Source: Clostridium manihotivorum (GTDB lineage: Bacteria; Bacillota; Clostridia; Clostridiales; Clostridiaceae). Taken from it: a stretch of DNA of 64,000 nucleotides. Positions 32,307 through 40,202 of this stretch are shown in pieces. Positions within the stretch are counted from its first letter, which is position 1. Each line of letters begins with the position of its first letter. The stretch is taken from NCBI RefSeq assembly GCF_004015185.1, contig NZ_CP025746.1:2745776-2809775 (forward strand). The letters are read 5' to 3'. The notes beneath the pieces are model-generated. The model was not told the DNA's origin, ran no database searches, and worked only from the letters and a program-made list of their open reading frames with translations. Both the position numbers and the translations under genes were made by a program.

Positions 32307-33404
32307 ATGATAGATGCAAGTATGAGGAAGATATTGGATTACGTAGAGAGAAACTTAACAGAAGATTTTTCGTTAAATCAATTAGCAAAGTACTCAAATT
32401 TTTCACCTTACTATTGTTCTGTTATCTTCCATAGATATTTTGGTGAAACCATGAAAAGCTACATTCAAAAACGCCGTCTGCTTTGTGCTGCAGAGGAGCT
32501 TAAAAATACTGAAAATAGGATTATTGATATTGCAATAAAATATAGCTACTCATCTCAAGAGGCATTTTCAAGAGCATTTTCTACTACCTTTGGAATGACA
32601 CCGAAAAAGTTTCGTCTAAATCCACTACCTCTTGCAGCTTATCAGAAGAATATTGATCCTTTATTAAAAGACAAGGAGAGTTTATATATGAAAAATGAAA
32701 CCATAAAACATGTACAAAGTCAAATTGAGAAAAATTACCCATCAAGAACCTTGCATATTTTAAATGGGATGAGTATGCTTCAAGCTTTTCAAGAAAGTAA
32801 GCTTATGAATGAAGAGGCAGTATATATTCCTTTTAATGAGGCAATGTGCTGGGGGGAAGCTGATGAAGAGATTTTTTCAACAGAATTTATAAAAAAGAGA
32901 GCTGCTTCTTTAAATTCTACACCAGAGGAATACAAGAATATTGTTATAGAACAGTTGAAACCACTATTAGTTGATAGCTTCGATATAATTGTTTTGTGGT
33001 TTGGTGATGATATGTTCTGCCAGATTAACTTTATCACAATTCTTGCTTATTTGGAGCAAATTAATTATCAAGGAGATGTACTTTTCTGCATGGCATTAGA
33101 ACAAAAAGATGAGATGCTATCAGATGCTATGGAAATTGATATAAATGGGTATAATAATATTTATAAAACAGTACTATGCCATAGAGAAAAGCCTGATTCA
33201 AAGCTACTTCCAGTGACATATCAGGCAATTAATCTATATCTTTCTTACAGAACAGAAGGTAGTGAAATCTCAAGATATATCAGAAATAATATAGATAAAA
33301 AGGATCTTGTAAAGGAGTTAATGACACTTTTCCCTCAGTATGGATTTGGTGATTTACAATATCTTTGGATGATTGATGAGATTAAAAATAATAAAGCTCT
33401 ATAA
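32307..33404 (+). CDS. AraC-type HTH fused to a DUF1835-like domain
   Basis: A 365-residue protein. Residues 1-105 are an AraC double helix-turn-helix (FSLNQLAKYSNFSPYYCSVI and IAIKYSYSSQEAFSRAF). The rest resembles DUF1835/DUF3658: TLHILNGMSMLQAFQES opens the domain, then IIVLWFGDDMFCQINFITIL and YGFGDLQYLWMIDEI near the end. ATG 32307 was chosen because AAAGGAGGG lies seven bases ahead; the frame opens 15 codons earlier. AraC domains are normally C-terminal, so an N-terminal position with this partner is uncommon. The ligand and targets are unknown. Confidence 0.8.
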   Translation: MIDASMRKILDYVERNLTEDFSLNQLAKYSNFSPYYCSVIFHRYFGETMKSYIQKRRLLCAAEELKNTENRIIDIAIKYSYSSQEAFSRAFSTTFGMTPKKFRLNPLPLAAYQKNIDPLLKDKESLYMKNETIKHVQSQIEKNYPSRTLHILNGMSMLQAFQESKLMNEEAVYIPFNEAMCWGEADEEIFSTEFIKKRAASLNSTPEEYKNIVIEQLKPLLVDSFDIIVLWFGDDMFCQINFITILAYLEQINYQGDVLFCMALEQKDEMLSDAMEIDINGYNNIYKTVLCHREKPDSKLLPVTYQAINLYLSYRTEGSEISRYIRNNIDKKDLVKELMTLFPQYGFGDLQYLWMIDEIKNNKAL

Positions 33405-33581
33405 GTAAAGCTTCTATTTTTAATTCTTATTTGACTTTATCTGAGCAACCTAATCATACACCTTGCTATGAAGCAATATTCGCTGATGAAGATAAGGAAC
33501 TTAGACAGTATATTGATTAATTGCAAAAGTTCTGATATCATTAGGGTAAAAATTAATTTAGAAGTAAGAGTGGTGATTTTA

Positions 33582-34136
33582 TTGGATATTACTAAAGAAC
33601 TGTTTTTAATGCAGCAAGCCTATGCAACTTTATTTTCTCTTACTAACAAGATACAAATAGTAGGAGACAAAAGACTTGAAGGATTAACCTCAAGACAGTT
33701 CATGGCCATTGTTGCACTTGCTCATCTAGAAGAGGATGAGAGAACTATAAACAACATTGCAAGGAAGCTAGGTACCACAAAGCAGAGTGTAAAACAGCTC
33801 CTAGATATAATGGAGAAAAAAGGGTACATAGAAACTGTGCCAAGTACTAAGGATAAAAGAGCAGTTAATGTTAAGGTAACTGAAGAGGGAGGTAAAGTAA
33901 TAATAAAGTGTTCTGAACTAGGTGTTTACTTATTGACGGATTTATTTAAAGACTTTTCTTCAAGTGAAATAGAAACGCTATGGACGCTATTAAAAAAGTT
34001 ATACTCTTTCGATGGACAAATGCAGGATGGATTTGAAGAACTAGGGACTTTAGATTTAGGTGCAGATTTAGATGGCTTTAATGAAAGAGTGATAACAGAA
34101 TTTGAAAGACAAAGAAACTTAAAGAAAGAGCTATGA
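33582..34136 (+). CDS. MarR family transcriptional regulator
   Basis: A 184-residue MarR-type winged-helix protein. It shows LTSRQFMAIVALAHLEEDER, then NNIARKLGTTKQSVKQLLDI (recognition helix) and GYIETVPSTKDKRAVNVKVT (wing with the conserved DxR). TTG 33582 is the best start: GGTGAT, part of the extended anti-Shine-Dalgarno match, stands seven bases ahead. In-frame ATG 33468 lies far upstream without a site. The C-terminal 35 residues are an extension beyond the usual MarR length. Regulated genes are unknown; its terminator overlaps its stop. Confidence 0.85.
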   Translation: MDITKELFLMQQAYATLFSLTNKIQIVGDKRLEGLTSRQFMAIVALAHLEEDERTINNIARKLGTTKQSVKQLLDIMEKKGYIETVPSTKDKRAVNVKVTEEGGKVIIKCSELGVYLLTDLFKDFSSSEIETLWTLLKKLYSFDGQMQDGFEELGTLDLGADLDGFNERVITEFERQRNLKKEL

Positions 34137-34162
34137 GATAATTATAGCTCTTTCTGATTTTT
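34125..34162 (+). terminator. Terminator overlapping the end of the MarR gene
   Basis: AAAGAGCTAT pairs with ATAGCTCTTT across a 9-base loop, followed by CTGATTTTT. The left arm is inside the last codons of the gene. Confidence 0.75.
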
Positions 34163-34165
34163 AAA

Positions 34166-34222
34166 GTTATTCTGGCTTCTGAGCATAGAATTTAAAAATA
34201 GAAGGAGGGACATCTATATGTT
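34166..34222 (+). repeat. Partial family 2 repeat
   Basis: TATTCTGGCTTCTGAGCATAG and GAATTTAAAAATAG followed by ACATCTAT match the middle and right end of family 2, as in the copy at 4941. The left end is missing. Confidence 0.45.
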
Positions 34223-34249
34223 TTACTAAAAATATTATAAAGTACCGAT

Positions 34250-35125
34250 TTATAACTGAATGTCGTTTATATTTGAACGATAATCCTTTGGTGAAAAGCC
34301 CATGATTTTTTTAAATTGCCTAGCAAAATAATTACTGTCTCCAAAACCACTTTCATAGGCAACATCAGAGATTGTATAGTCGCTTTTTTTTAGCAGCAAA
34401 CATGCATATTGAATGCGAAGTCGAAGTAAATAATTTATAGGTGTTGTCTTATAATGTTCTTTGAAGATTCTATCTAGATGTCTTACTGATATTCCTGCTT
34501 CATCTGCCAAGTCCTTCAGGTTAATAGGGTTTTGAAAGTTGTTTTCCATATAGGAGGTGGCCTTTGCAATATTTATAAGGTTAGAATTTATACCTGAACC
34601 ACTCAAATCATGTAGTCTTGATAAAAAGACTACCAATTCCATAAAGTGTGAATACACCATTGTCTGAGATCCCTGCTTTTTATTTTCATATTCATCTATC
34701 ATGTCTAAAATGAGGTCTTTCACTTTTTCATAGTCAGACAAAGTTAATTGAAGTTTACTGTCAAAGTTTGATTCCTTAGCTAAAGAAGGTTCAACAACAA
34801 ATAGTGCTTGATAGCCTAGTGATTTTTCTAAGTCCCTACCTACTTGATATAAATGCTCAGGTTTGTACATAATATTGCAAATTCTAAAATCAGAAGCATT
34901 GTCATAACCATGAAAGGTGTTTTTATTAATTATAAAAACATCACCTTTTTTAATAAAGTATTTTTCTGAGTTAACAATATGATCTGCGGTTCCCTTTAAA
35001 ACAATTACCAACTCTGAAAAATCCACATGATAATGTACTGGCATATTGTTTTCATGTTTCCCTAATTGTATAAAGAAAGGAAAATTAGTATCTTTAGTAA
35101 AAATACTGAGATGCATGTATTTCAA
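34250..35125 (-). CDS. AraC family regulator (cupin plus HTH), likely controls GH43
   Basis: A 291-residue regulator with an N-terminal cupin (residues 15-100; MPVHYHVDFSELVIVLKG) and a C-terminal AraC domain (about 190-288; INLKDLADEAGISVRHLDRI and DVAYESGFGDSNYFARQFKK). The start is TTG 35125, a few bases after AAGGTGATGA; the in-frame ATG three codons later is further from that site. It is divergent from the GH43 gene across a 400-base gap, the usual layout for a sugar-responsive activator. I found no clear palindromic operator in the gap. The inducer is probably a xylo- or arabino-oligosaccharide, by inference. Confidence 0.85.
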   Translation of the reverse strand: MKYMHLSIFTKDTNFPFFIQLGKHENNMPVHYHVDFSELVIVLKGTADHIVNSEKYFIKKGDVFIINKNTFHGYDNASDFRICNIMYKPEHLYQVGRDLEKSLGYQALFVVEPSLAKESNFDSKLQLTLSDYEKVKDLILDMIDEYENKKQGSQTMVYSHFMELVVFLSRLHDLSGSGINSNLINIAKATSYMENNFQNPINLKDLADEAGISVRHLDRIFKEHYKTTPINYLLRLRIQYACLLLKKSDYTISDVAYESGFGDSNYFARQFKKIMGFSPKDYRSNINDIQL

Positions 35126-35533
35126 ATCATCACCTTCTTATATATATGCTTAGACTATTGATAGATATTGGATGTGTTTGAGAATATTTTAGGATTTATA
35201 TGTCTATATAATGCTATTGTTAGGCTTAATAATCAAGGTAAGATAGCCTCGGTTATATTAATATAATATCATTAAAACCTTTGCAGCACTATATGTATTT
35301 AGTTATAACAAAGATAATATCGATGCGAAAGGTTGAAAATAGATAAATAAGTGTATTGGCTGATAATATTAGCACTATATAGACATCTATAAGTTGAATG
35401 TTAAATAGATTTTAAATATGGATATAAAAACTTATTGGACAAGTATTTTTAATACCAGTTAGGTTTAAGTAAATTGTATGAGAACTTAAATGTGGTACTT
35501 AATCAGCCAATAAAGAAAGTTGGAGGTATAGAG

Positions 35534-37027
35534 ATGAAATATAATAACCCTGTTGTAAAAGGATTTTATCCAGACCCTAGTGTTTGTAAGGTAGAGGATA
35601 CCTATTACCTTGTATGCAGCTCCTTTCAGTACTTTCCGGGAGTTCCTATTTTCGAAAGCAAAGATCTTATTAATTGGAAGCAGATAGGCCATTGTCTTAC
35701 AAGAAAAAGCCAGGTTCAGCTTGAAAATATAAATAGCTCTGGAGGTGTTTTTGCTCCAACTATTAGATATAACAATGGACGTTTTTACATGACCACCACA
35801 AATAATACAACAAATCAAAACTTTTTCGTGTGGACAGAGGATATATATGGTGAATGGTCTGAGCCTATGTATGTAGATCAAGGAGGAATTGATCCTTCGC
35901 TGTATTTTGAAGAAGATAAAACTTATTTTATGAGTACCATGGGAGACGATAAAGGAGTTAATGGCATATATCAATGTGAAATTGAAATAGAGAGTGGAAG
36001 AAGACTTACAGAAAGTAAAGTGATCTGGCAGGGCTCAGGAGGCCGTTACTTGGAAAGTCCTCATTTGTATAAGATAAATGGAAGCTATTATCTTATGGTA
36101 GCAGAAGGAGGAACAGAGTACGGTCATATGGTAACCTATGCACGTAGTAACTCTCCTTATGGTCCTTTTGAACCTTATGCCAACAATCCAGTATTGACTA
36201 ATCGTAATCTAGGCGGCTATGAGATACAGGGAGTAGGACATGGAGATCTTATTCAGGATAACAGTGGAAACTGGTGGATGCTTCATTTAGGCTTTCGTCA
36301 AATAGATAAATGGGCTATGTTCCATCATTTAGGACGTGAAGTTTTTCTTACAGAGGTAACCTTCGACGAAGATGGTTGGTTCACAGCTGGACATAATGGT
36401 ACAACCTTGAATACCGTTGATACTGATCGTATAAGTGACCAAGTAATTCAGAAAGAAAAGAAATTTTATACTTTTGAAAATACTGAATGGGACAAAGATT
36501 GGTGTTATTTAAGACATCCTAACAGCGATAATTATATTCTTAAAGAGGATAGTGTAAAGTTAAAAGGAACTGAAGTAACTTTAGATAAGACAGCTTCACC
36601 AACCTTTATTGGTATACGTCAGATGGACTTTAATGCAGTAATTTCTTGTGATGTATCTGTAACTGATGGGGAAGCAGGCATCACATTATACATGGATGAG
36701 AATCATCATTATGACCTTGCTATACGTAAGGCAAATAGTGGCTTTGAGGTTATTGAAAGACTAAATATTGGTGATGTTAAATCTATAGAAAATATAATAG
36801 CTTTAGAAAATAGTAAGGCATCCCTTGTTATTGATGCAAATAATAATTATTATAGCTTTTATATAAAAGCAGAAGACAAAGAAATTCTTTTAGGTACGGC
36901 ACAAACTAGATATTTATCCACTGAAGTAGCTTGTGGTTTTACTGGGGTTATTATAGGGTTATATGCCTATGGAGAAAGTTATACAAGTTATTCTCAGTTC
37001 ACAAACTTTAAGTGTGAATATAAATAA
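35534..37027 (+). CDS. Glycoside hydrolase family 43 beta-xylosidase-like
   Basis: A 497-residue GH43 enzyme. The five-bladed propeller holds the catalytic base in GFYPDPSVCK (Asp), the pKa-modulating Asp in GGIDPSLYFE and the acid Glu in YLESPHLYK. The C-terminal half (about residues 310-495) is the beta-sandwich typical of beta-xylosidases (XynB/GH43 plus the C-terminal domain). It has no signal peptide, so it would act in the cytosol on imported xylo-oligosaccharides or arabinosides. TTGGAGG stands eight bases before ATG 35534. No dedicated sugar transporter is adjacent. Confidence 0.9.
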   Translation: MKYNNPVVKGFYPDPSVCKVEDTYYLVCSSFQYFPGVPIFESKDLINWKQIGHCLTRKSQVQLENINSSGGVFAPTIRYNNGRFYMTTTNNTTNQNFFVWTEDIYGEWSEPMYVDQGGIDPSLYFEEDKTYFMSTMGDDKGVNGIYQCEIEIESGRRLTESKVIWQGSGGRYLESPHLYKINGSYYLMVAEGGTEYGHMVTYARSNSPYGPFEPYANNPVLTNRNLGGYEIQGVGHGDLIQDNSGNWWMLHLGFRQIDKWAMFHHLGREVFLTEVTFDEDGWFTAGHNGTTLNTVDTDRISDQVIQKEKKFYTFENTEWDKDWCYLRHPNSDNYILKEDSVKLKGTEVTLDKTASPTFIGIRQMDFNAVISCDVSVTDGEAGITLYMDENHHYDLAIRKANSGFEVIERLNIGDVKSIENIIALENSKASLVIDANNNYYSFYIKAEDKEILLGTAQTRYLSTEVACGFTGVIIGLYAYGESYTSYSQFTNFKCEYK

Positions 37028-37098
37028 GTATCAACAGAAAGAATCCTTAGTATTGGTTGTAGTTGATTAGTCTGTTTTAATTAGAAAAATACATCTAT

Positions 37099-37157
37099 AA
37101 CACTGCTCAGTAGCATATAATGTAGAGTTACATATTATGCAACTAGGCAGTGTTTTT
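37099..37157 (+). terminator. Terminator of the GH43 gene
   Basis: AACACTGC and GCAGTGTTTTT form the outer stem; GCATATAATGTA with TACATATTATGC forms the inner stem. A T run follows. Confidence 0.85.
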
Positions 37158-37212
37158 CTAACTAGATTTTTATATGTTCTACAAATATTTAATTATAGGA
37201 GTAAGGAATAAA

Positions 37213-38925
37213 ATGAATTTAAACAGCCAATCATTATTTTATCCCCCACAACCAGACAATCCAAGTGATAATGATAGATATTTTTTAACTCGTTATGTTA
37301 TGAGTTTAGCAGGGCGCCTAGAAGATTTTTGCACAGGTATGAGGCTCTTAGCGCCTCCTCCAGATATAAGAAACTACGGAAGAGCTGGCCAGTATAAAGA
37401 TAAGAAGATTGCAATATTAGGAGGTGGATTGGCAGGGCTTGCATCAGCCTTTGAACTAAGGAAACTAGGTTTTGATATTACCATTTATGAAGCTCTAGAA
37501 GATAGGATAGGTGGTAGAGTTTATACATACTATTTTGATGAACAGAAGAAGCTTTATCATGAATTTGGACCTATGAGAATTCCTGTGTCCCATGAGACCG
37601 TTTGGCATTATTTAAATCTGTTTAAGTTACCAACAAGGCCATTTATACAGTACAGCGAAAATGCTTTTATTTATCTTAGACAATCAAGAGCTAGAAACGA
37701 TAGAAACGGATATGATACCATGAAAAATATCTATCCCAAATATAATCTCTCAGAAAATGAGCGGAAAACAAACTGGCAAAGATTATTTCAAATTGCAGTG
37801 GAAAGCCACTTGCTTTGCGCTTCCCCTGAGGCAAGAGCTGAAACTATACAAGTGAAGCCTTTTTATAAAAATGAAACTATACTATGGAGTGACAACTCTA
37901 GTATGAAGTTGATGGAGGCTACAGGCTTAAGTCAAGAAGCTATATCCTTAAGTTCTAATTTTGCACCTTTGCTTTATGGCAATTTATATAATAGTTATAT
38001 AGATTATATTGAAGAAGTATATCCAGCAGATCTTTCGTATTTATATGAAATTCCTGGAGGTATGGTAAGACTACCAAAAACTTTCATAGAATCCTTTAGC
38101 ACTACAAATCCTACCAATTTTTATTCAGATATGGAGATGAACAACCTTGGTAAAGTAAAATATAAATCAGGTTGCTGGGTGGAGGCTATAAGTTTTGATA
38201 GCCAGAGTCAGAAAGTAATTATAAATTATGAAGACAAGAAGCTTAAGGATAACTTACTAGAAGAATTTGATTATGTGGTTTGCACTATCCCATTTTCATC
38301 TTTGAGAAATGTAAGAATTAATCCTCTTTTCAGCAATATGAAAATGAGAGCTATTAGAGAAGTTTACTATACTCAAGCTCAGAGAATACTACTTTTATCT
38401 AAAGATAGGTTTTGGGAGAGACAAGGAATTATAGGCGGCGGTTCCTATACTGACTTACCTATTTCCTCTATTTGGTATCCCTCTGACCATGGAAAATATA
38501 TTAATGGTTCCTTTAATATGAACAATATTCCATTTAATGAATCAGGTGTATTTGTTGGCTCTTATAATTTTGGGCTAGATGCAACCCGTTTAGGTAATCT
38601 AACTCAAGAAAAGATGCTTAATGAAGTGAAAAGAGAGATTGAAATGGTTCATGGTCTACAAGGTGGTTATCTTGACAATATAATTGAGGCACAAAAGACT
38701 GTAAATTGGGATAAGGAGCCCAGCTTTAGAGGAGCATTGGCCTTCTTTGAGCCAGAACAGAAGAGACTATTCTCCTATTCCATGATTCTACCAGAATATA
38801 ATAATAGGGTGTTTTTTGCAGGAGAGCATATTTCTGCGGTTCATAGATGGATGCAGGGAGCACTTCAGAGTGGAATGCAGGCTGCTAATGACCTAGTAAT
38901 GGCTTGCAATATGCATGGCCAGTAA
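37213..38925 (+). CDS. Flavin-dependent amine/amino acid oxidase family protein
   Basis: A 570-residue FAD enzyme. The dinucleotide fold is KIAILGGGLAGLASAFELRK (GxGxxG, about residues 59-78) followed by E at the strand-2 end (YEALEDRIGGRVYTY, the GGR motif). The C-terminal FAD contact is VFFAGEHISAVHRWMQGAL. It belongs to the monoamine/L-amino acid oxidase group, which oxidises amines or amino acids to imines. Such oxidases normally use O2, which is unexpected in an anaerobe; another electron acceptor is possible. AGGAGTAAGG precedes ATG 37213. It lies between two glycosidase loci, with no clear link. Confidence 0.85.
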   Translation: MNLNSQSLFYPPQPDNPSDNDRYFLTRYVMSLAGRLEDFCTGMRLLAPPPDIRNYGRAGQYKDKKIAILGGGLAGLASAFELRKLGFDITIYEALEDRIGGRVYTYYFDEQKKLYHEFGPMRIPVSHETVWHYLNLFKLPTRPFIQYSENAFIYLRQSRARNDRNGYDTMKNIYPKYNLSENERKTNWQRLFQIAVESHLLCASPEARAETIQVKPFYKNETILWSDNSSMKLMEATGLSQEAISLSSNFAPLLYGNLYNSYIDYIEEVYPADLSYLYEIPGGMVRLPKTFIESFSTTNPTNFYSDMEMNNLGKVKYKSGCWVEAISFDSQSQKVIINYEDKKLKDNLLEEFDYVVCTIPFSSLRNVRINPLFSNMKMRAIREVYYTQAQRILLLSKDRFWERQGIIGGGSYTDLPISSIWYPSDHGKYINGSFNMNNIPFNESGVFVGSYNFGLDATRLGNLTQEKMLNEVKREIEMVHGLQGGYLDNIIEAQKTVNWDKEPSFRGALAFFEPEQKRLFSYSMILPEYNNRVFFAGEHISAVHRWMQGALQSGMQAANDLVMACNMHGQ

Positions 38926-38962
38926 GACTCAGATTAATTAAAAAACTTATTTGTACAATAGA

Positions 38963-39006
38963 AGCCATGCATAAAAGGGCAGATTAAGATCCTATTATGT
39001 ATGGCT
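38963..39006 (+). terminator. Hairpin after the amine oxidase gene
   Basis: AGCCATGCATAA pairs with TTATGTATGGCT (one wobble), followed by AATTTT. Terminator likely, though the T run is interrupted. Confidence 0.55.
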
Positions 39007-39175
39007 AATTTTAAGGAGATATTCAATGTCACCCTATTTCAAAATATTCTTGAGCATAGTCTATTTATAAAATATTTATATTGCAACATATACGTTAGAA
39101 CATATAGTTATTAAAGATGTATAACGTCAATATGACATTATAAGCCTTAGTAAGTAGTGGCAAACATATAGAATC

Positions 39176-40018
39176 CTACCTGTAGATATGGTTGTTATAT
39201 CTGAGCTTAGAAGGTGTGCAGCCATAGGTATCTTTAAACATTCTGTTAAACAACTTATAATTAGTAAAACCATGTCTTTCTTGAATTATTGTGATGCTGT
39301 CATCTGTATCAAGAATGTCGCTGTGAATATGAGTAAGACGAACCATGTTAACATATTCAATAAAGGTGAAACCGGTGTGTTTTTTAAAGCATCTACAAAA
39401 ATATTCTGGATTTAAAGCAACTAAGGAGGCTGCATCTTTTAGGCTTATAGACTCGCTATAGTTTTTCTCCACATAATCTAACACTTCCTTTAAGCGGTCA
39501 AGGTTTTTTGTATTCTTACTTTTTTCTTCAAGATTTTGCTTAACAATATAGTTAGTATAAAGACTATGAAGAAATAGATTGAGACTGCTAATAAATAAAA
39601 ACTGATAACCTGATTTGTTTTGCTCATAAAGTGTTCTCATGTTAAGCAAGTGATAAATCATATTTTGAAAAGCAGGTTCATCACTTAGTTCATTTTGAGA
39701 ATAATATTCTTTAAAGCGTATATCTTTGTAACCTGGAATCGATTGGCTAAGAAGTTCGTAAGGTATTTGTAGAAGAAGAACTTCAACATTGCCAGGGCTC
39801 CTAGTTAGATGTATATCTCCAGAATTTATTATAAATAAATCATTCTTAGAGATAGTATATTTTTCATCATTGCGAACTATATGCATTGTGCCTTGGAAAA
39901 CATAAAGAACTTCTAGATGGTTGTGCCAGTGGCTTGCAACTAGTTGGTTGTAGGTTCTATGAATATCAAAATAAACAGGAAGTCCTGTTTTCGGAGCTAT
40001 TATTTCATGGTTTGGCAT
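39176..40018 (-). CDS. AraC family regulator (cupin plus HTH), likely controls GH3
   Basis: A 280-residue regulator. The N-terminal cupin (residues 20-100; LVASHWHNHLEVLYVFQGTM) is followed by a C-terminal AraC domain (about 175-275; ISLKDAASLVALNPEYFCRC and ERHGFTNYKLFNRMFKDTYG). It is divergent from the GH3 glucosidase gene (about 185 bases apart), so it probably activates it in response to an imported glucoside. AAAGGTAG lies upstream of the start. Confidence 0.85.
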   Translation of the reverse strand: MPNHEIIAPKTGLPVYFDIHRTYNQLVASHWHNHLEVLYVFQGTMHIVRNDEKYTISKNDLFIINSGDIHLTRSPGNVEVLLLQIPYELLSQSIPGYKDIRFKEYYSQNELSDEPAFQNMIYHLLNMRTLYEQNKSGYQFLFISSLNLFLHSLYTNYIVKQNLEEKSKNTKNLDRLKEVLDYVEKNYSESISLKDAASLVALNPEYFCRCFKKHTGFTFIEYVNMVRLTHIHSDILDTDDSITIIQERHGFTNYKLFNRMFKDTYGCTPSKLRYNNHIYR

Positions 40019-40202
40019 ACATAATACTACCTTTCATATCAGGCTTTTATAAGAAATACATCATATATAAACAATTATCATTATATAACAAAAAAGTCAA
40101 TATCGACTTAGTTAAAAGTCATAAGAATACTTGTTATAGCTTTTATCAAGTAATAAGATAGAAATATAATATACACAAATGTATAAATTAGGAGGTATTA
40201 CC

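Noticed and set aside
5897..33516. Identical 16-mer TTAGACAGTATATTGA at 5897 and 33501 as a shared MarR operator
   Set aside because: Both copies can also be read as the end of a coding frame (RQYID and stop), and one occurrence is not palindromic. Evidence for an operator is too weak.
35486..35974. Open frame of 162 codons on the minus strand
   Set aside because: Antisense to the GH43 catalytic domain; no motif and no ribosome binding site.
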